Of a stretch of DNA of 64,000 nt, positions 55,557-63,248 are shown piece after piece. The DNA comes from Pigmentiphaga litoralis (GTDB lineage Bacteria > Pseudomonadota > Gammaproteobacteria > Burkholderiales > Burkholderiaceae_B). A model generated the notes under the pieces. That model was not told the DNA's origin. It did no database searches and saw only the letters and a program-made list of their open reading frames with translations. The position numbers were made by a program, and so were the translations under genes. Position 1 is the first letter of the stretch, and each line of letters begins with the position of its first letter. The stretch covers positions 2,184,801 through 2,248,800 of the forward strand of contig NZ_BMXQ01000001.1 of assembly GCF_014651835.1 (NCBI RefSeq), written 5' to 3'.

Positions 55557-56615
55557 CTAGAAGCGCGTGCGCACGCCCGCCATCGCACCGATCCGGGTCG
55601 GGTGGGACGCGTGGAACGGCGTGAAGAAACCGGGCGTGCTCGCCACGCCGATCCATTCACCCTGCAGCCAGGTGTAGTCGGCCGCCACATACACATCGCT
55701 GCGTTTGGACAGCGCGTAGCCCAGGATGGCGCCGGTGCTGACACGCTGGCCCGAGGCACCCCCGCGTGACAGCCGGTCATAGGTGATGGCGCCGATCAGG
55801 CTCCAGGCCGGGGCCAGGGTGGCGTTGAAGCCGGTGTAGATGGCCTGGTTCAAGGTGTCGGACTGCGCCAGGCGGTTCCACGTGTAGCCCAGGTACAGCT
55901 TGGCGCGATCCAGGGCGTAGGTGCCGCCCACCGACCACGTGGTCTGGCGCGTGGCGGGCACCACCGAGCCAAAGTAGCTTTCGACATCCTTCTGGACCTG
56001 GTACACGCCGGCCAGCATGAGACGGCCTGCCGTATGGGACACCGCGCCGGCATAGGTCGCGCCCGTGCTGACGGCCCGGCCCGGGCGCTCGCCCGGGGTA
56101 TAGCTCGCCATGAGGGTGGTGTTGCCGACCGCGCCCACGTACTTGACCATGTTGTCCTGGCGCAGGCCGGTATAGCTCGTGCCCTGATACCCCAGCAGCA
56201 CCAGGTTGCCCAGGTAGGTGGCTTCGTAGCTGCCGATCACATCCTGCGGTAGCGTGAACTGCCGGCCGACCGTCACCCGGCCGAAGCCACCCGACAGGCC
56301 CAGGGTCGATTGCCGGCCGAACAGGCGGCCGCCCTGCTGGTTGATGCCGGTGTCGGGTGAATACCCCGTTTCCAGAACGAACTCGGCCTTGTAGCCGCCG
56401 CCCAGTTCTTCGGCGCCCCGAAAGCCCAGCCGGCTGCCGGTCAGCACGCCGTCGGACATTTGCGATTTTCCACTACCGTCGGCGCCTTCATGCGTGCTGT
56501 AGCGAACGGCGGTATCGATCAGTCCGTACACGGTGACGTTGGACTGGGCATGGACAAGGCAGGGGGCGGCGGACAGGGCCACGGCGGCCAGCACCGGGCG
56601 GAACAGACGGATCAT
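55557..56615 (-). CDS. general porin (OmpC-like, Burkholderiales type)
   Basis: The protein has a signal peptide (cleavage near CLVHAQS) followed by NVTVYGLIDTAVRYSTHEG, the standard start of betaproteobacterial 16-strand porins. It ends in GVRTRF with the terminal phenylalanine needed for BAM recognition. GSRLGFRGAEELGGGYKAEFVLETGY is also typical. It is 352 aa from the ATG at 56615; a GTG at 56639 is possible. Such accessory porins often accompany catabolic genes. Confidence 0.92.
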   Translation of the reverse strand: MIRLFRPVLAAVALSAAPCLVHAQSNVTVYGLIDTAVRYSTHEGADGSGKSQMSDGVLTGSRLGFRGAEELGGGYKAEFVLETGYSPDTGINQQGGRLFGRQSTLGLSGGFGRVTVGRQFTLPQDVIGSYEATYLGNLVLLGYQGTSYTGLRQDNMVKYVGAVGNTTLMASYTPGERPGRAVSTGATYAGAVSHTAGRLMLAGVYQVQKDVESYFGSVVPATRQTTWSVGGTYALDRAKLYLGYTWNRLAQSDTLNQAIYTGFNATLAPAWSLIGAITYDRLSRGGASGQRVSTGAILGYALSKRSDVYVAADYTWLQGEWIGVASTPGFFTPFHASHPTRIGAMAGVRTRF

Positions 56616-56671
56616 TGCAAGGCTCGACAAGGCGCGCACCTGCTACGTATCAGCGTCCAGGCGGCGCGGGC

Positions 56672-56702
56672 AAAAAAAAACGCGCGGGGGTTTACCCGCG
56701 CG
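56672..56702 (-). terminator. intrinsic terminator downstream of the ring-opening amidohydrolase
   Basis: CGCGCGGG (56681-56688) and CCCGCGCG (56695-56702) form the stem; nine A residues at 56672-56680 give a T-run on the minus strand. It separates this gene from the porin gene downstream. Confidence 0.88.
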
Positions 56703-56726
56703 CCGGCAGTATAAAGCACCGATTCC

Positions 56727-57827
56727 TTACACCCGCGCCACCACCGCGAACGGGCCGCCACCTGCCGGCCCCTGGTGTTCCGCACCGCCCGACACATACA
56801 CCGCGCTCTGCCCCACCACCGAGGCCACCACCGCGCCCACCGCGGCACGCGCGTGACGGGTGGAGTTGATGTCGGAATCGTTGAGCATGGTGTGCCGCAC
56901 GCCGCGCACCCGCCCGTCGGGCGATGCCTCGGCTTTGCCAAAGACATTGACGATACGTTCGGCCAATGCCGCGCGGCCCATGCCCGGGTCGATATCCAGG
57001 CGCTGCAGGCAGGCACGCAGGCTGTCGGCGTCGATCGCGTCATCCATGACGCCATGGTCGATCACATACGGGCTGTCGGACGCGCGGCTCATGCCCATGA
57101 CGATCACGACGTTGTAGTCGATCTCGATGCCGGCCGATGCGGAGGCCACGCCCGAATACAACGACCAGTCGGCATTGATGGCGTCGTTGCCGACAGCCGA
57201 TTCGGCGATTTCGCCCGTCGCCACCGCCACGCCCAGTGCCGACGCGGCGCGGGATGCGCCCATCGATTCGTAGGTTTCATGCGCAACGGGCGTCTGGCCA
57301 CGGGCCAGGGCATCGGCGATTTTTGTCGACGTCAGCAAGGGACATTTGACCTGCACGAAATGTACGTCGGCAGCGCTCGCAATGCCGGCCTCGGCCATCG
57401 CCGCTTTGACGGCCTGCGCGGTTTCCGTGACCTGCACCGTCGTGCCCAATTCTTCGGGCAGGAATGCGCGCGTGAAGGCGATGCCGATCGCCAGCCGTGG
57501 CGGGCCGTCAAAGGGTTCGTCGGTGACCTTGCGGGTGAATACAGTGAAGTGCGGGCTCAGCACGCCTTCGGTGCCGCCCGACATGACGAATGCAATGCGG
57601 TGCTCGACCTCGTCAGCCGTCATGTCCAGGCGCGGCGCCAGCGCGTAGCACCAGGCACGCGTGGCGTACTCGCGCGTAAAGTCGTTCACGCAGCCGTTGC
57701 CTTCGGTCTTGCCCATCACGGCAACGATGTCTGCCGGGTCGATCTCCCCTGCGTCGATCAGCGTGAGGGCGCCGGAAATGTCGCCCGGACCGCTGCATAG
57801 AATCTTGTGTACACCGACGCGTTGCAT
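56727..57827 (-). CDS. ring-opening amidohydrolase (cyanuric acid hydrolase/barbiturase family)
   Basis: The 366-aa protein matches the three-fold repeated AtzD/TrzD/barbiturase family. Each repeat should give a Lys-Ser pair. The pairs appear as K40 (VMGKTEGNG) with S83 (VMSGGTEGVLSPHF), K161 (FVQVKCPLLTSTKI) with a serine near 229-231 (SGVASASAGIEIDYN), and K298 (VFGKAEASPDG) with S346 (VSGGAEHQGPAGGGP). The last segment also forms the metal site. Members open cyanuric acid or barbituric acid rings. The two activities cannot be told apart here. No atzE/atzF-type biuret or allophanate hydrolase genes are in the window. Confidence 0.9.
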   Translation of the reverse strand: MQRVGVHKILCSGPGDISGALTLIDAGEIDPADIVAVMGKTEGNGCVNDFTREYATRAWCYALAPRLDMTADEVEHRIAFVMSGGTEGVLSPHFTVFTRKVTDEPFDGPPRLAIGIAFTRAFLPEELGTTVQVTETAQAVKAAMAEAGIASAADVHFVQVKCPLLTSTKIADALARGQTPVAHETYESMGASRAASALGVAVATGEIAESAVGNDAINADWSLYSGVASASAGIEIDYNVVIVMGMSRASDSPYVIDHGVMDDAIDADSLRACLQRLDIDPGMGRAALAERIVNVFGKAEASPDGRVRGVRHTMLNDSDINSTRHARAAVGAVVASVVGQSAVYVSGGAEHQGPAGGGPFAVVARV

Positions 57828-57987
57828 GGCAAAAGCTCCTGGATGAATCTATTATCGATGCCCCATCATGCCGTCCGGAGTGCGTCATATCCAGTGCTAT
57901 AGTCGGGGCACCCCGTTCGCATTTCAGCAACGCTCCCGGCGGGCGCAAGCGCTTCTCAGGCGTGCGACGCCCTCACCTGTCGCCTTC

Positions 57988-58890
57988 ATGTCCCTTCAAT
58001 ACCTTCGCGTCTTTCGCCACATCGACGAAATCGCCCGCTGTGGCTCGATCCGCAAGGCGGCCGAGGCGCTGTTCCTGACGCCGTCCGCGCTGGACCGCCG
58101 CCTGCAGGACCTGGAAGCGGAGCTGGGCGCGCCACTGTTCGAGCGGCATGCCCGCGGCATGCGGCTGACCTCGGCGGGCGAAATCTTCCTGCTCCACGTG
58201 CGCGCGCAACGGGCGGACTTTGAACGGGTGCGCGCCGAAATCGAGCAGTTGAAAGGACTGCAGCGCGGCAGCGTCTCGGTCGTTGCCAGCCAGGCGCTGG
58301 TCCACACCGTGCTGCCACAGGTGATCCAGCAGTTCAACGGGCAGCATCCTGGCATTACGTTCACCGTTACCGTGGCCGACCATGCCGTCGTGATCCAGGC
58401 GCTCCGGGAGTTCCAGGCGGATCTGGGTATCGTCTATCACGCGCCTGCCGCGGCCGACATCCTGCCCCTGTTCTCGGTCGACCAGGCGCTGTGCACGGTC
58501 ATGGCCGCCGATCATCCCTTGGCCGCCTTGCCGCGTGTGAGCATGGCGGACTGCCTGGCCTACCCGGCCGCGCTGCCCGACCGGTCGCTGGGCGGACGGA
58601 TCGTGCTGGATCAGTTCTTTGCGCGCAGTTCGCTCAAGCCGAACGTGACCATGGAATCGAATTCCTTCGAGATGCTGCGCAACTTCGTGCGCGGCACGAC
58701 CGCAGTCACCTTCCAGATTCCTTTGGGCGCGCCCCTGACGGCCGCACGCGATGGCGTCGTCGCCCGGCCCATCACCGACCGCAAGCTGGAGCGCAGCACG
58801 TTGGTGGTGGCCCAGCTCAAGGGGCGTCCGTTGCCCGCGCCTGCGGCACGGTTTGCCGAAAGCCTGCGCGAGGCCCTGGTCCAGCCCTGA
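57988..58890 (+). CDS. LysR-type transcriptional regulator
   Basis: The 300-aa protein starts MSLQYLRVFRHIDEIARCGSIRKAAEALFLTPSALDRRLQDLE, a LysR helix-turn-helix. An effector domain follows (GSVSVVASQALVHTVLPQVI). The ATG at 57988 begins the conserved part. It is divergent from the ring-opening amidohydrolase and probably regulates it. A TATAGT near 57899 may be its -10 box. Confidence 0.9.
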   Translation: MSLQYLRVFRHIDEIARCGSIRKAAEALFLTPSALDRRLQDLEAELGAPLFERHARGMRLTSAGEIFLLHVRAQRADFERVRAEIEQLKGLQRGSVSVVASQALVHTVLPQVIQQFNGQHPGITFTVTVADHAVVIQALREFQADLGIVYHAPAAADILPLFSVDQALCTVMAADHPLAALPRVSMADCLAYPAALPDRSLGGRIVLDQFFARSSLKPNVTMESNSFEMLRNFVRGTTAVTFQIPLGAPLTAARDGVVARPITDRKLERSTLVVAQLKGRPLPAPAARFAESLREALVQP

Positions 58891-58997
58891 CGGATCCCGT
58901 GGCAAAGCCGGGCGATAACGTCAGGTTGTCGGCCGATAGGCGCGTTACAGGCGCTTTCCAAGTCGGGACGCCCTGTCGCACGCACGGTCGCGCACGC

Positions 58998-59012
58998 GAG
59001 CTACGCTAGCTC
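58998..59012. promoter_or_regulatory. palindrome upstream of the OsmC-family gene
   Basis: GAGCTA-CGC-TAGCTC is a perfect inverted repeat 19 bp before the start codon. Its position suits an operator overlapping the promoter. It is not a known OhrR box. Confidence 0.35.
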
Positions 59013-59031
59013 TTCATTTTAGGAGCGACTC

Positions 59032-59457
59032 ATGAAGAAGAAAGGTTCAGCAGTCTGGCAAGGTGGCATCAAGGACGGTCAAGGCAAGATCTCGACCGAG
59101 ACCGGCGTCCTGAAGGATGCCCCATACGGATTCAAGTCACGCTTCGAGACCGGCCCCGGCACCAACCCCGAAGAGTTGATTGGCGCCGCGCACGCCGCCT
59201 GCTTCTCGATGGCCCTGTCGCTGGAACTGGGTAACGCCGGCATTACCGCACAGAACATCGCCACGACGTCGACGATCACGCTCGACAAGGTCGGCGAAGG
59301 CTTTGCGATCACCGCCGCCCACCTGGACGTGACGGTGACGGCCCCGGGCTCCGACAAGGACGCCGTGCAAAAGGCCGTCGATAGCGCCAAGGTCGGCTGC
59401 CCTGTATCGAAGGTGCTGAACGCCACGATCACGATGGATTCGACCATCGAGAACTGA
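59032..59457 (+). CDS. osmC: OsmC family peroxiredoxin-like protein
   Basis: The 141-aa protein has both redox cysteines of the family: C57 in GAAHAACFSMAL and C123 in KVGCPVSKVL. These reduce organic hydroperoxides using thiol donors. The start KKKGSAVWQGGIKDGQG is like OsmC rather than Ohr. AGGAGCGACTC precedes the ATG. Confidence 0.93.
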   Translation: MKKKGSAVWQGGIKDGQGKISTETGVLKDAPYGFKSRFETGPGTNPEELIGAAHAACFSMALSLELGNAGITAQNIATTSTITLDKVGEGFAITAAHLDVTVTAPGSDKDAVQKAVDSAKVGCPVSKVLNATITMDSTIEN

Positions 59458-59557
59458 TGTTCGGAAAGTGACAGTGCTGCGATGGTCGCACGCACCGAAT
59501 CAGTTGTTGCGGCGCCTCTCGCGCACGTCTGCAAAGCACTGCATAATCGCGTGCAAA

Positions 59558-59584
59558 GGGTCCCTCGTGGACCCGTTGTTGTTT
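59558..59584 (+). terminator. possible intrinsic terminator after osmC
   Basis: GGGTCC (59558-59563) and GGACCC (59569-59574) form a 6-bp stem followed by GTTGTTGTTT. The T-run is interrupted, so activity is uncertain. Confidence 0.4.
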
Positions 59585-59646
59585 GCGCCGATCCGGCACG
59601 ACACCTGACTTCGACACTCCGGACTGGAGCCCGACGCGTGCAACGC

Positions 59647-61419
59647 ATGAACGCCACCCCCCTTTCCTCGTCGACCCCCGCCTGGGTCGTCGATTCGGTC
59701 TACCGCCTTGCGCTCGAGGCCGCCCCTTGCGGCATGTTCCTGTGCGATGCGGACGGCAGGTTCCAGCTGGTCAACCTGGCCTATGAGCGCCTGACCGGCT
59801 ATACGGCCGCCGAACTGGTCGGCGAATTCACCTTCGACCGCTTGCACGAAACCAGCGAATGGCACACGCGCCGCGACGAAATGTTGTCGCCAGGGGCCCC
59901 GGTCCACCCTGCCTATGCCGCAGGTCCGGTGCGCGACATCCATACCCTGCCAGACTCCGAATGGGTCTACGTGCGCCGCAACCAGAGCCGGGTGAACGTG
60001 TTGCTGACGATGTCGCGATTGACCGACCACGCGGGCCGCCTGCAAGGGTATGTGGGCATCGTCATGGACAACACGCGCCGCGCGCAGCAGCAGTCGCGGC
60101 TGTGGTACCTGTCGCACCATGACGAGCTGACCGGCCTGCCCAACCAGACCTGGGTCGAAGAACACCTTGATATGGCGATCCAGCGCCGCAAGGTCCTGAG
60201 CGAACCCGTGCTGCTGACCGTGATCGAGATCGACAACCTGCGCAAGCTGCACGACACCCTGGGCCCCGCCGCGCGCGAGACGGCGATCAAGCACGTGGCC
60301 GAACGGCTGCGCGCGGGCTCCGACGCCAACCAGTCGGTCGGTTTATTGAGCGGCACCCAGTTCGCGATCGTGACCACCGGCCTGCGCACCCTGGGTCCCG
60401 AACGCGAAGCCGCCCTGCTGCGGTCCCTGGCGCAGCCGGTGGACTACCTGGGCACCCAGCTGCGCCTGACGGTCAGTGCCGGCGCCAGCGCCTTTCCGGA
60501 TGCGGGCACCGAAGCCACGGCCTTGATGCGGCGTGCCCTGCTGGCCCTGAGCGCGGCGCGCAACGAAGGCGGCAATGTGCTGCGCCGCTTCGAATACACC
60601 GTGCAGGCGCAGTCCACCCGGCGGCTGGAACTGGAAGTGCTGCTGCAAGAAGCCGTGGAAACCGAGCAGTTCACCCTGGCCTTCCAGCCGCAGATCCATC
60701 TGGCCAACGGGCGCATCACCTTGGCCGAGGCGCTGCTGCGATGGAACCACCCGGTCAAGGGCGCCATCGGACCGGCCGAATTCATTCCGGTTGCGGAAGA
60801 CACCGGCCTGATCCTGCCCATGGGCGAGTGGGTCGTGCGCACGGCCTGCCGCCAGGCGGCGCGCATCGTGTCGCGGTTCGGCACCTGCCCGCGCATTGCC
60901 GTGAACGTTTCACCGATCCAGTTCCGCAAGACCGACGTGCTCAAGATGGTGGAACGCGCACTGGATGCCGCGTCGCTGGACCCGGCCTACCTGGAAGTCG
61001 AGATCACCGAGGGCGTGCTGCTCGACGACACGTCGGCCGCCATGAATACGCTGAAAGGCCTGCGTGACCTGGGCGTGGAGATCGCGATCGATGATTTCGG
61101 GACGGGGTACTCGAGCCTGTCCTACCTGACCCGGTTCCAGGTGGACCGGATCAAGATCGACCGGTCACTGGTGATGGCCATGTCCACGGGCCGGCAGGGC
61201 CGCGCCATTGTCAGCGCCATCATTGCCATGGCCCACGAACTGGAGATTCATGTGACGGCGGAAGGGGTCGAGACGGCCGACGATGCCGACAGCCTGACCC
61301 GGCTTGGGTGCGATGAGGCGCAGGGCTACTGGTTTTCGCGGCCGCTCAATGCAGCGGCGTTCGAACACGTACTGTCGCCCCTGCCGTCGACCTTGATGCA
61401 GCCGCCGACCCTGGCCTGA
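59647..61419 (+). CDS. PAS-GGDEF-EAL protein, probable c-di-GMP phosphodiesterase
   Basis: The 590-aa protein has an N-terminal PAS domain (ALEAAPCGMFLCDADGRFQLVNLAYERLTGY). A GGDEF-like domain begins at HHDELTGLPNQTWVEE, and a C-terminal EAL domain starts with EAL at residues 361-363. The GGDEF motif has become SGTQF, so cyclase activity is unlikely. The EAL domain keeps NVSPIQF, EITEGVL, IDDFGTGYSSL, IKIDRS, TAEGVET and EAQGYWFSRP, so it should hydrolyse c-di-GMP. No membrane segment is seen. The start is uncertain; upstream in-frame codons exist. Confidence 0.92.
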   Translation: MNATPLSSSTPAWVVDSVYRLALEAAPCGMFLCDADGRFQLVNLAYERLTGYTAAELVGEFTFDRLHETSEWHTRRDEMLSPGAPVHPAYAAGPVRDIHTLPDSEWVYVRRNQSRVNVLLTMSRLTDHAGRLQGYVGIVMDNTRRAQQQSRLWYLSHHDELTGLPNQTWVEEHLDMAIQRRKVLSEPVLLTVIEIDNLRKLHDTLGPAARETAIKHVAERLRAGSDANQSVGLLSGTQFAIVTTGLRTLGPEREAALLRSLAQPVDYLGTQLRLTVSAGASAFPDAGTEATALMRRALLALSAARNEGGNVLRRFEYTVQAQSTRRLELEVLLQEAVETEQFTLAFQPQIHLANGRITLAEALLRWNHPVKGAIGPAEFIPVAEDTGLILPMGEWVVRTACRQAARIVSRFGTCPRIAVNVSPIQFRKTDVLKMVERALDAASLDPAYLEVEITEGVLLDDTSAAMNTLKGLRDLGVEIAIDDFGTGYSSLSYLTRFQVDRIKIDRSLVMAMSTGRQGRAIVSAIIAMAHELEIHVTAEGVETADDADSLTRLGCDEAQGYWFSRPLNAAAFEHVLSPLPSTLMQPPTLA

Positions 61420-61438
61420 GGCAACGCCCCGCCGCCGC

Positions 61439-62311
61439 TCAGGCGTCGCGCAGCGGTGGGGCTTCCTGTGCGAGCGTCTGTGCGGGCGTCGGCACGAGCT
61501 CGATGTCTCCGGCGATCGGCATGTCGGCGCGGGGCGGCGCTTCAACCTTGAATGACCGTTCGCCCGCAGGCACCGACTGGGGCGACGACGTCCACTTCGG
61601 ATCGGGGATCTCGGCAAACACCTGGCGCAGGCGTTCGCCCCAGGTTGAATGGATCATCTGGTAGTACTCGTTGGTGTGGTCGATCAGCGCGTACTTGGTG
61701 ACGCGCAGGCTGTCCTTCTCGTACACCAGCAGGTCCAGCGGAAGGCCGACCGACACGTTGGACCGCAGCGTCGAATCCATCGAGATCAGCGCGCACTTGG
61801 CCAGTTCGTCGAGCGGCGTCGAGGGCTCGATGACCCGGTCGATGATGGGCTTGCCGTACTTGGCTTCGCCGATCTGGAAATACGGGTTCATGGTCGACGC
61901 TTCGATGAAGTTGCCGGCCGCGTAGATCTGGAACAGCCGCATCTTCTGGCCGTGGATCTGTCCCCCCAACAGGAAGCTGCAGTTGAATTCGACATTGAAT
62001 TCCTGCAGTGCCGCGGCGTGCTGCTTGTAGACCTCCCGCACCGCTTCGCCGATCAGGCGTGCCGCCTCGAACATGGTCGGCACGGTCCACAGGGTCTGGC
62101 CCCCGGGGTGGGTCGGCTCGGTCAGCAGTTGCACCACCGATTGCGTCAGGGCGAGGTTCCCCGCCGTCATCAGCACGAGCACGCGTTCGCCGGGCTGCTC
62201 GAACACGGCCATCTTGCGAAAGGTGCTGACGTGATCGACGCCGGCGTTGGTCCGGGTATCCGACAGGAACACGAGGCCGTCGGACACGCTCATTGCGACA
62301 CAGTAAGTCAT
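61439..62311 (-). CDS. Anbu proteasome-like peptidase
   Basis: Anbu (bacterial proteasome homologue, BPH) is an Ntn-hydrolase-fold relative of the proteasome beta subunit and HslV. The start MTYCVAMSVSDGLVFLSDTRTNAGVDHVSTFRKM is diagnostic, with Thr2 becoming the N-terminal nucleophile after Met removal. The ATG at 62311 was chosen for this reason. The protein is 290 aa, longer than the roughly 240-250 usual, because of a Pro/Ala-rich C-terminal tail (from about residue 240). Known Anbu assembles into an open helical ring. Its substrates are unknown. Confidence 0.92.
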   Translation of the reverse strand: MTYCVAMSVSDGLVFLSDTRTNAGVDHVSTFRKMAVFEQPGERVLVLMTAGNLALTQSVVQLLTEPTHPGGQTLWTVPTMFEAARLIGEAVREVYKQHAAALQEFNVEFNCSFLLGGQIHGQKMRLFQIYAAGNFIEASTMNPYFQIGEAKYGKPIIDRVIEPSTPLDELAKCALISMDSTLRSNVSVGLPLDLLVYEKDSLRVTKYALIDHTNEYYQMIHSTWGERLRQVFAEIPDPKWTSSPQSVPAGERSFKVEAPPRADMPIAGDIELVPTPAQTLAQEAPPLRDA

Positions 62312-62423
62312 GGTCTGGGAAAACAAAGGGAACGCGATGGACCGACCATTCTACCGTCTGTCGCGCCCGATGCTGAACCGTAGCAACACGGCGCCGACGC
62401 CCTGTGGCGTCATTGCCATGAGA

Positions 62424-63239
62424 CTAGAAGCTCTTGACCACGACCTGGACCGAAACGTCCACCGACAAAGTCTCGTTGCCGCCCCCGACGCGCATGCCGC
62501 GCAGCGGCGCCGCCGCCGCATAATCACGACCCACGGCCAGCCGGCAATATTGCTCGCTGGCAAACTGGCCTTGCGTGACGTCGACCGAAATCCAGCCACA
62601 ATCTTCAAGCCAGACGTCAACCCAGGCGTGGCTGGCAGCCTGTTCGCCGATCTCGGGCGCGTTGCTGGTTTCAAGGTAGCCACTGACATACCGCGCCGGC
62701 AGGTTGCGCGCGCGGCAGCAGGCGATGAACAGGTGCGCGTGATCCTGGCACACGCCCTTGCCCTGCGCCAGGGCTTCGGCCGCCGTGCCGGTGACTTCGG
62801 TTGACCCGGTCTGGTAGGCCACCTTGCCGCGGATGGTCTGGGCAAGGTTGACCAGAGACGACGGCGACTTCAGGTCACCCATGCCGTTGGCCAGATCCAG
62901 GATTGCAGGATCGACTTCCGTCAGCGGCGTCGTGCACGTGAAGTGCTCGAGCGGAATCCGCCCGGGGCCTTCGAGCAGACGGCCGTCCTGCAACGGCGTC
63001 GTCTCGACTTCGCCGGTGGCGGTAAAGGTCATCTCGGTGATCGGCCGCGTGAGAACGAGTGTCTGCAGCGTGTTGCCGTAGGCGTCGAGTGAGGTGTTCA
63101 GCTTGCCCGGCACCGACAGGTCCCAGTTGGCGACGAACTGCGTCGGCGCCGAATTCGGTGTCAGCCGGATCTGCTGGATGGAATACAGCACGGGGCTGTC
63201 ATAGGTGTAGCGGGTCTGGTGGCGGATCGACAGACGCAT
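62424..63239 (-). CDS. transglutaminase-like cysteine protease of the Anbu cluster
   Basis: The 271-aa protein has the bacterial transglutaminase N-terminal domain (MRLSIRHQTRYTYDSPVLYS) and a transglutaminase core. The catalytic triad is C164 (GKGVCQDHAHLF), H204 (ASHAWVDVW) and D220 (ISVDVTQ). In Anbu operons this gene always travels with an alpha-E protein and an ATP-grasp protein. It could act as a protease or amide-bond transferase. It lies 9 bp after the alpha-E gene and 112 bp before Anbu, all on one strand. Confidence 0.92.
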   Translation of the reverse strand: MRLSIRHQTRYTYDSPVLYSIQQIRLTPNSAPTQFVANWDLSVPGKLNTSLDAYGNTLQTLVLTRPITEMTFTATGEVETTPLQDGRLLEGPGRIPLEHFTCTTPLTEVDPAILDLANGMGDLKSPSSLVNLAQTIRGKVAYQTGSTEVTGTAAEALAQGKGVCQDHAHLFIACCRARNLPARYVSGYLETSNAPEIGEQAASHAWVDVWLEDCGWISVDVTQGQFASEQYCRLAVGRDYAAAAPLRGMRVGGGNETLSVDVSVQVVVKSF

Positions 63240-63248
63240 GGGAGCCCC

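Noticed and set aside
57868-57987. N-terminal extension of the LysR gene near 57.9 kb
   Set aside because: The extra 40 residues are Arg/Gln-rich, lack conservation character and cover the likely promoter; the LysR domain starts at 57988.
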